Source of the DNA: DASQHM01 sp035632095
GTDB lineage: Bacteria > Pseudomonadota > Alphaproteobacteria > Ferrovibrionales > Ferrovibrionaceae
DNA: 46,011 bases
Direction: 5' to 3'
Assembly: GCA_035632095.1 (NCBI GenBank)
Contig: DASQHM010000175.1
Location: forward strand, 1 to 46,011
Part shown: piece after piece, positions 44,905 to 46,011 of the stretch
Numbering within the stretch: position 1 is the stretch's first letter
Layout of the letters: every line of letters starts with the position of its first letter
Position numbers and translations under genes: made by a program
The notes under the pieces: model-generated
Told to the model about the DNA's origin: nothing
The model's input: only the letters and a program-made list of their open reading frames with translations
Databases searched by the model: none

Positions 44905-45786
44905 ATGCACAAGCGCGTCTCATTCAATAGCAAACTGCTGCCCTATCTGCTGCTTGCGCCGCAGCTCGCGGTCACGCTGATATTCTTCATCTGGCCGGCG
45001 GGTCAGATGATCAAGCAATCGGTTTTGGTCGAAGACGCCTTCGGCCTCAGCAGCAGGTTTGTCTGGTTCGACAATTTCGCGAAGATATTCGGCGACCCCA
45101 ATTATCTGCAGTCACTGGAAGTGACGCTGATCTTCAGCGTCTCCGTCGCGGTCCTGGCGCTTTCGGTGTCGCTGCTGCTGGCGGTGATGGCGGACCGGGT
45201 GATCAAAGGCGCCAGCGCCTACAAGACGCTGCTGATCTGGCCGTATGCCGTGGCGCCCGCGGTCGCCGGCGCGCTTTGGAGCTTCCTGTTCGATCCGACG
45301 GTCGGAGAAGTGACCTATGCGCTCAAGGCGCTCGGCGTGAACTGGAACTTCGTGCTGAACGGCGGCCAAGCCATGGTGCTGGTGGTGATCGCCGCCACAT
45401 GGAATCAGATCGCCTACAACTTCGTATTTTTTCTCGCCGGACTGCAATCGATTCCGAAATCGCTGATCGAAGCCGCGGCGATTGACGGCGCCGGACCGGG
45501 CCGCAGGTTCTGGACCATCGCGTTGCCCTTGATTTCGCCGACCGGCTTCTTCCTGCTGACCGTGAACATCGTCTATGCCTTCTTCGGCACGTTCGGCATC
45601 ATCGACATTATCACCAAAGGCGGCCCCGCCATGGCCACCAACATTCTCGTGTACAAGGTATACTCCGACAGTTTCCGGGCGCTCGACCTCGGCGGTTCGG
45701 CGGCGCAGTCGGTGGTGCTTATGGTGATCGTCATCGGCCTGACGGTGGCGCAGTTCCGCTACATCGAACGGCGGGTGCATTACTGA
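44905..45786 (+). CDS. ugpA: Glycerol-3-phosphate ABC transporter permease UgpA
   Basis: A 293-residue membrane protein with six hydrophobic segments. The start KLLPYLLLAPQLAVTLIFFI and the cytoplasmic EAA loop LIEAAAIDGAGPGRRFWTIA are typical of MalF/UgpA permeases. The EAA loop contacts the ATPase. Its TGA stop overlaps the ATG of ugpE (ATGATG-type junction at 45784-45788), giving coupled translation. Confidence 0.95.
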   Translation: MHKRVSFNSKLLPYLLLAPQLAVTLIFFIWPAGQMIKQSVLVEDAFGLSSRFVWFDNFAKIFGDPNYLQSLEVTLIFSVSVAVLALSVSLLLAVMADRVIKGASAYKTLLIWPYAVAPAVAGALWSFLFDPTVGEVTYALKALGVNWNFVLNGGQAMVLVVIAATWNQIAYNFVFFLAGLQSIPKSLIEAAAIDGAGPGRRFWTIALPLISPTGFFLLTVNIVYAFFGTFGIIDIITKGGPAMATNILVYKVYSDSFRALDLGGSAAQSVVLMVIVIGLTVAQFRYIERRVHY

Positions 45787-46011
45787 TGGTGGAGAACCGC
45801 CCCTGGGTGACGGATTTCGCGCACGCCGTGCTGCTCCTTGGCGTGTTCATCATCGCCTTTCCAATCTATATCGCCGTCATCGCTTCGACCCATTCGCTGA
45901 CCACCATGCTGCAAAGCGGCGTTCCGCTGCTGCCGGGCGGGCAATTCCTGGCCAACTACAGGGAAGTGATCTTCAGCGGCGTCGGCGCGGCAAGCTCGCC
46001 GCCGGTCAGCC
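45786..46011 (+). CDS. ugpE: Glycerol-3-phosphate ABC transporter permease UgpE, 5' part
   Basis: About 75 codons are visible before the right edge of the window. The start MVENRPWVTDFAHAVLLLGV leads into a first membrane segment (FIIAFPIYIAVIASTH) and then a typical UgpE/MalG periplasmic loop (LLPGGQFLANYREVIF). The position directly after ugpA, with a one-base overlap, agrees. The EAA loop lies outside the window. Confidence 0.88.
   Translation, partial: MVENRPWVTDFAHAVLLLGVFIIAFPIYIAVIASTHSLTTMLQSGVPLLPGGQFLANYREVIFSGVGAASSPPVS

Overview
The window is about 64% G+C by eye and is densely packed with genes. It looks like chromosomal DNA from an alphaproteobacterium, most likely Rhodospirillales-like. 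Support comes from a divergent fabA/irr pair, an Irr-type operator (ICE), the ubiE-ubiB-coaBC-dut order, and the run mutM - enoyl-CoA hydratase - rpsT - dnaA - dnaN - recF - gyrB. A CtrA-type TTAA-N7-TTAA site adds to this. The species cannot be named from the sequence. I saw no tRNA, rRNA, CRISPR array, intact insertion sequence or phage gene.

Layout. (1) 1-3.5 kb, iron/redox: the 5' end of fabA (minus strand), divergent irr, then rubrerythrin behind an Irr-type operator, a GlpC-like Fe-S protein and a DUF3501 protein. (2) 3.5-6.0 kb: an exported SH3-domain protein, divergent 2-hydroxyacid dehydrogenase, and two small unknown genes. (3) 6.0-12.4 kb, minus strand: ubiE-ubiB (quinone synthesis), then coaBC-dut-rrf2-cysK-moeB (CoA, dUTP, sulfur). 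The members overlap or lie close together, and two of them use TTG starts. (4) 12.5-22.2 kb, plus strand: mutM, a small exported protein, enoyl-CoA hydratase, rpsT, then the replication block dnaA, dnaN-recF-gyrB. DnaA lies in one uninterrupted frame with an upstream rhodanese domain, which is the most unusual feature here. (5) 22.3-28.3 kb, accessory metabolism: an exported unknown protein, a REP-like repeat pair, a sulfatase, an internally deleted nitronate monooxygenase, an acyl-CoA dehydrogenase, the 3' remnant of an enoyl-CoA hydratase, and an MFS transporter. (6) 28.3-33.3 kb, minus strand: a complete branched-chain amino acid-type (Liv) ABC transporter operon ending in a GAF-domain gene. 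(7) 33.4-42.7 kb, plus strand: an amidohydrolase, a 1429-residue hybrid histidine kinase preceded by a CtrA-like site, an M20 amidohydrolase, and a class A penicillin-binding protein. (8) 42.7-46.0 kb: a YgjP-like metallopeptidase (minus), then ugpB-ugpA-ugpE for glycerol-3-phosphate uptake, with ugpE cut by the window end.

How the genes work together. The left end suggests Irr-linked control of a peroxide/iron-handling set of genes. The middle is housekeeping: cofactors, replication, repair and translation. The right half is a collection of uptake systems and catabolic enzymes, with two gene remnants. Most functions are assigned from protein motifs and gene order. Promoters and operators are pattern matches only.
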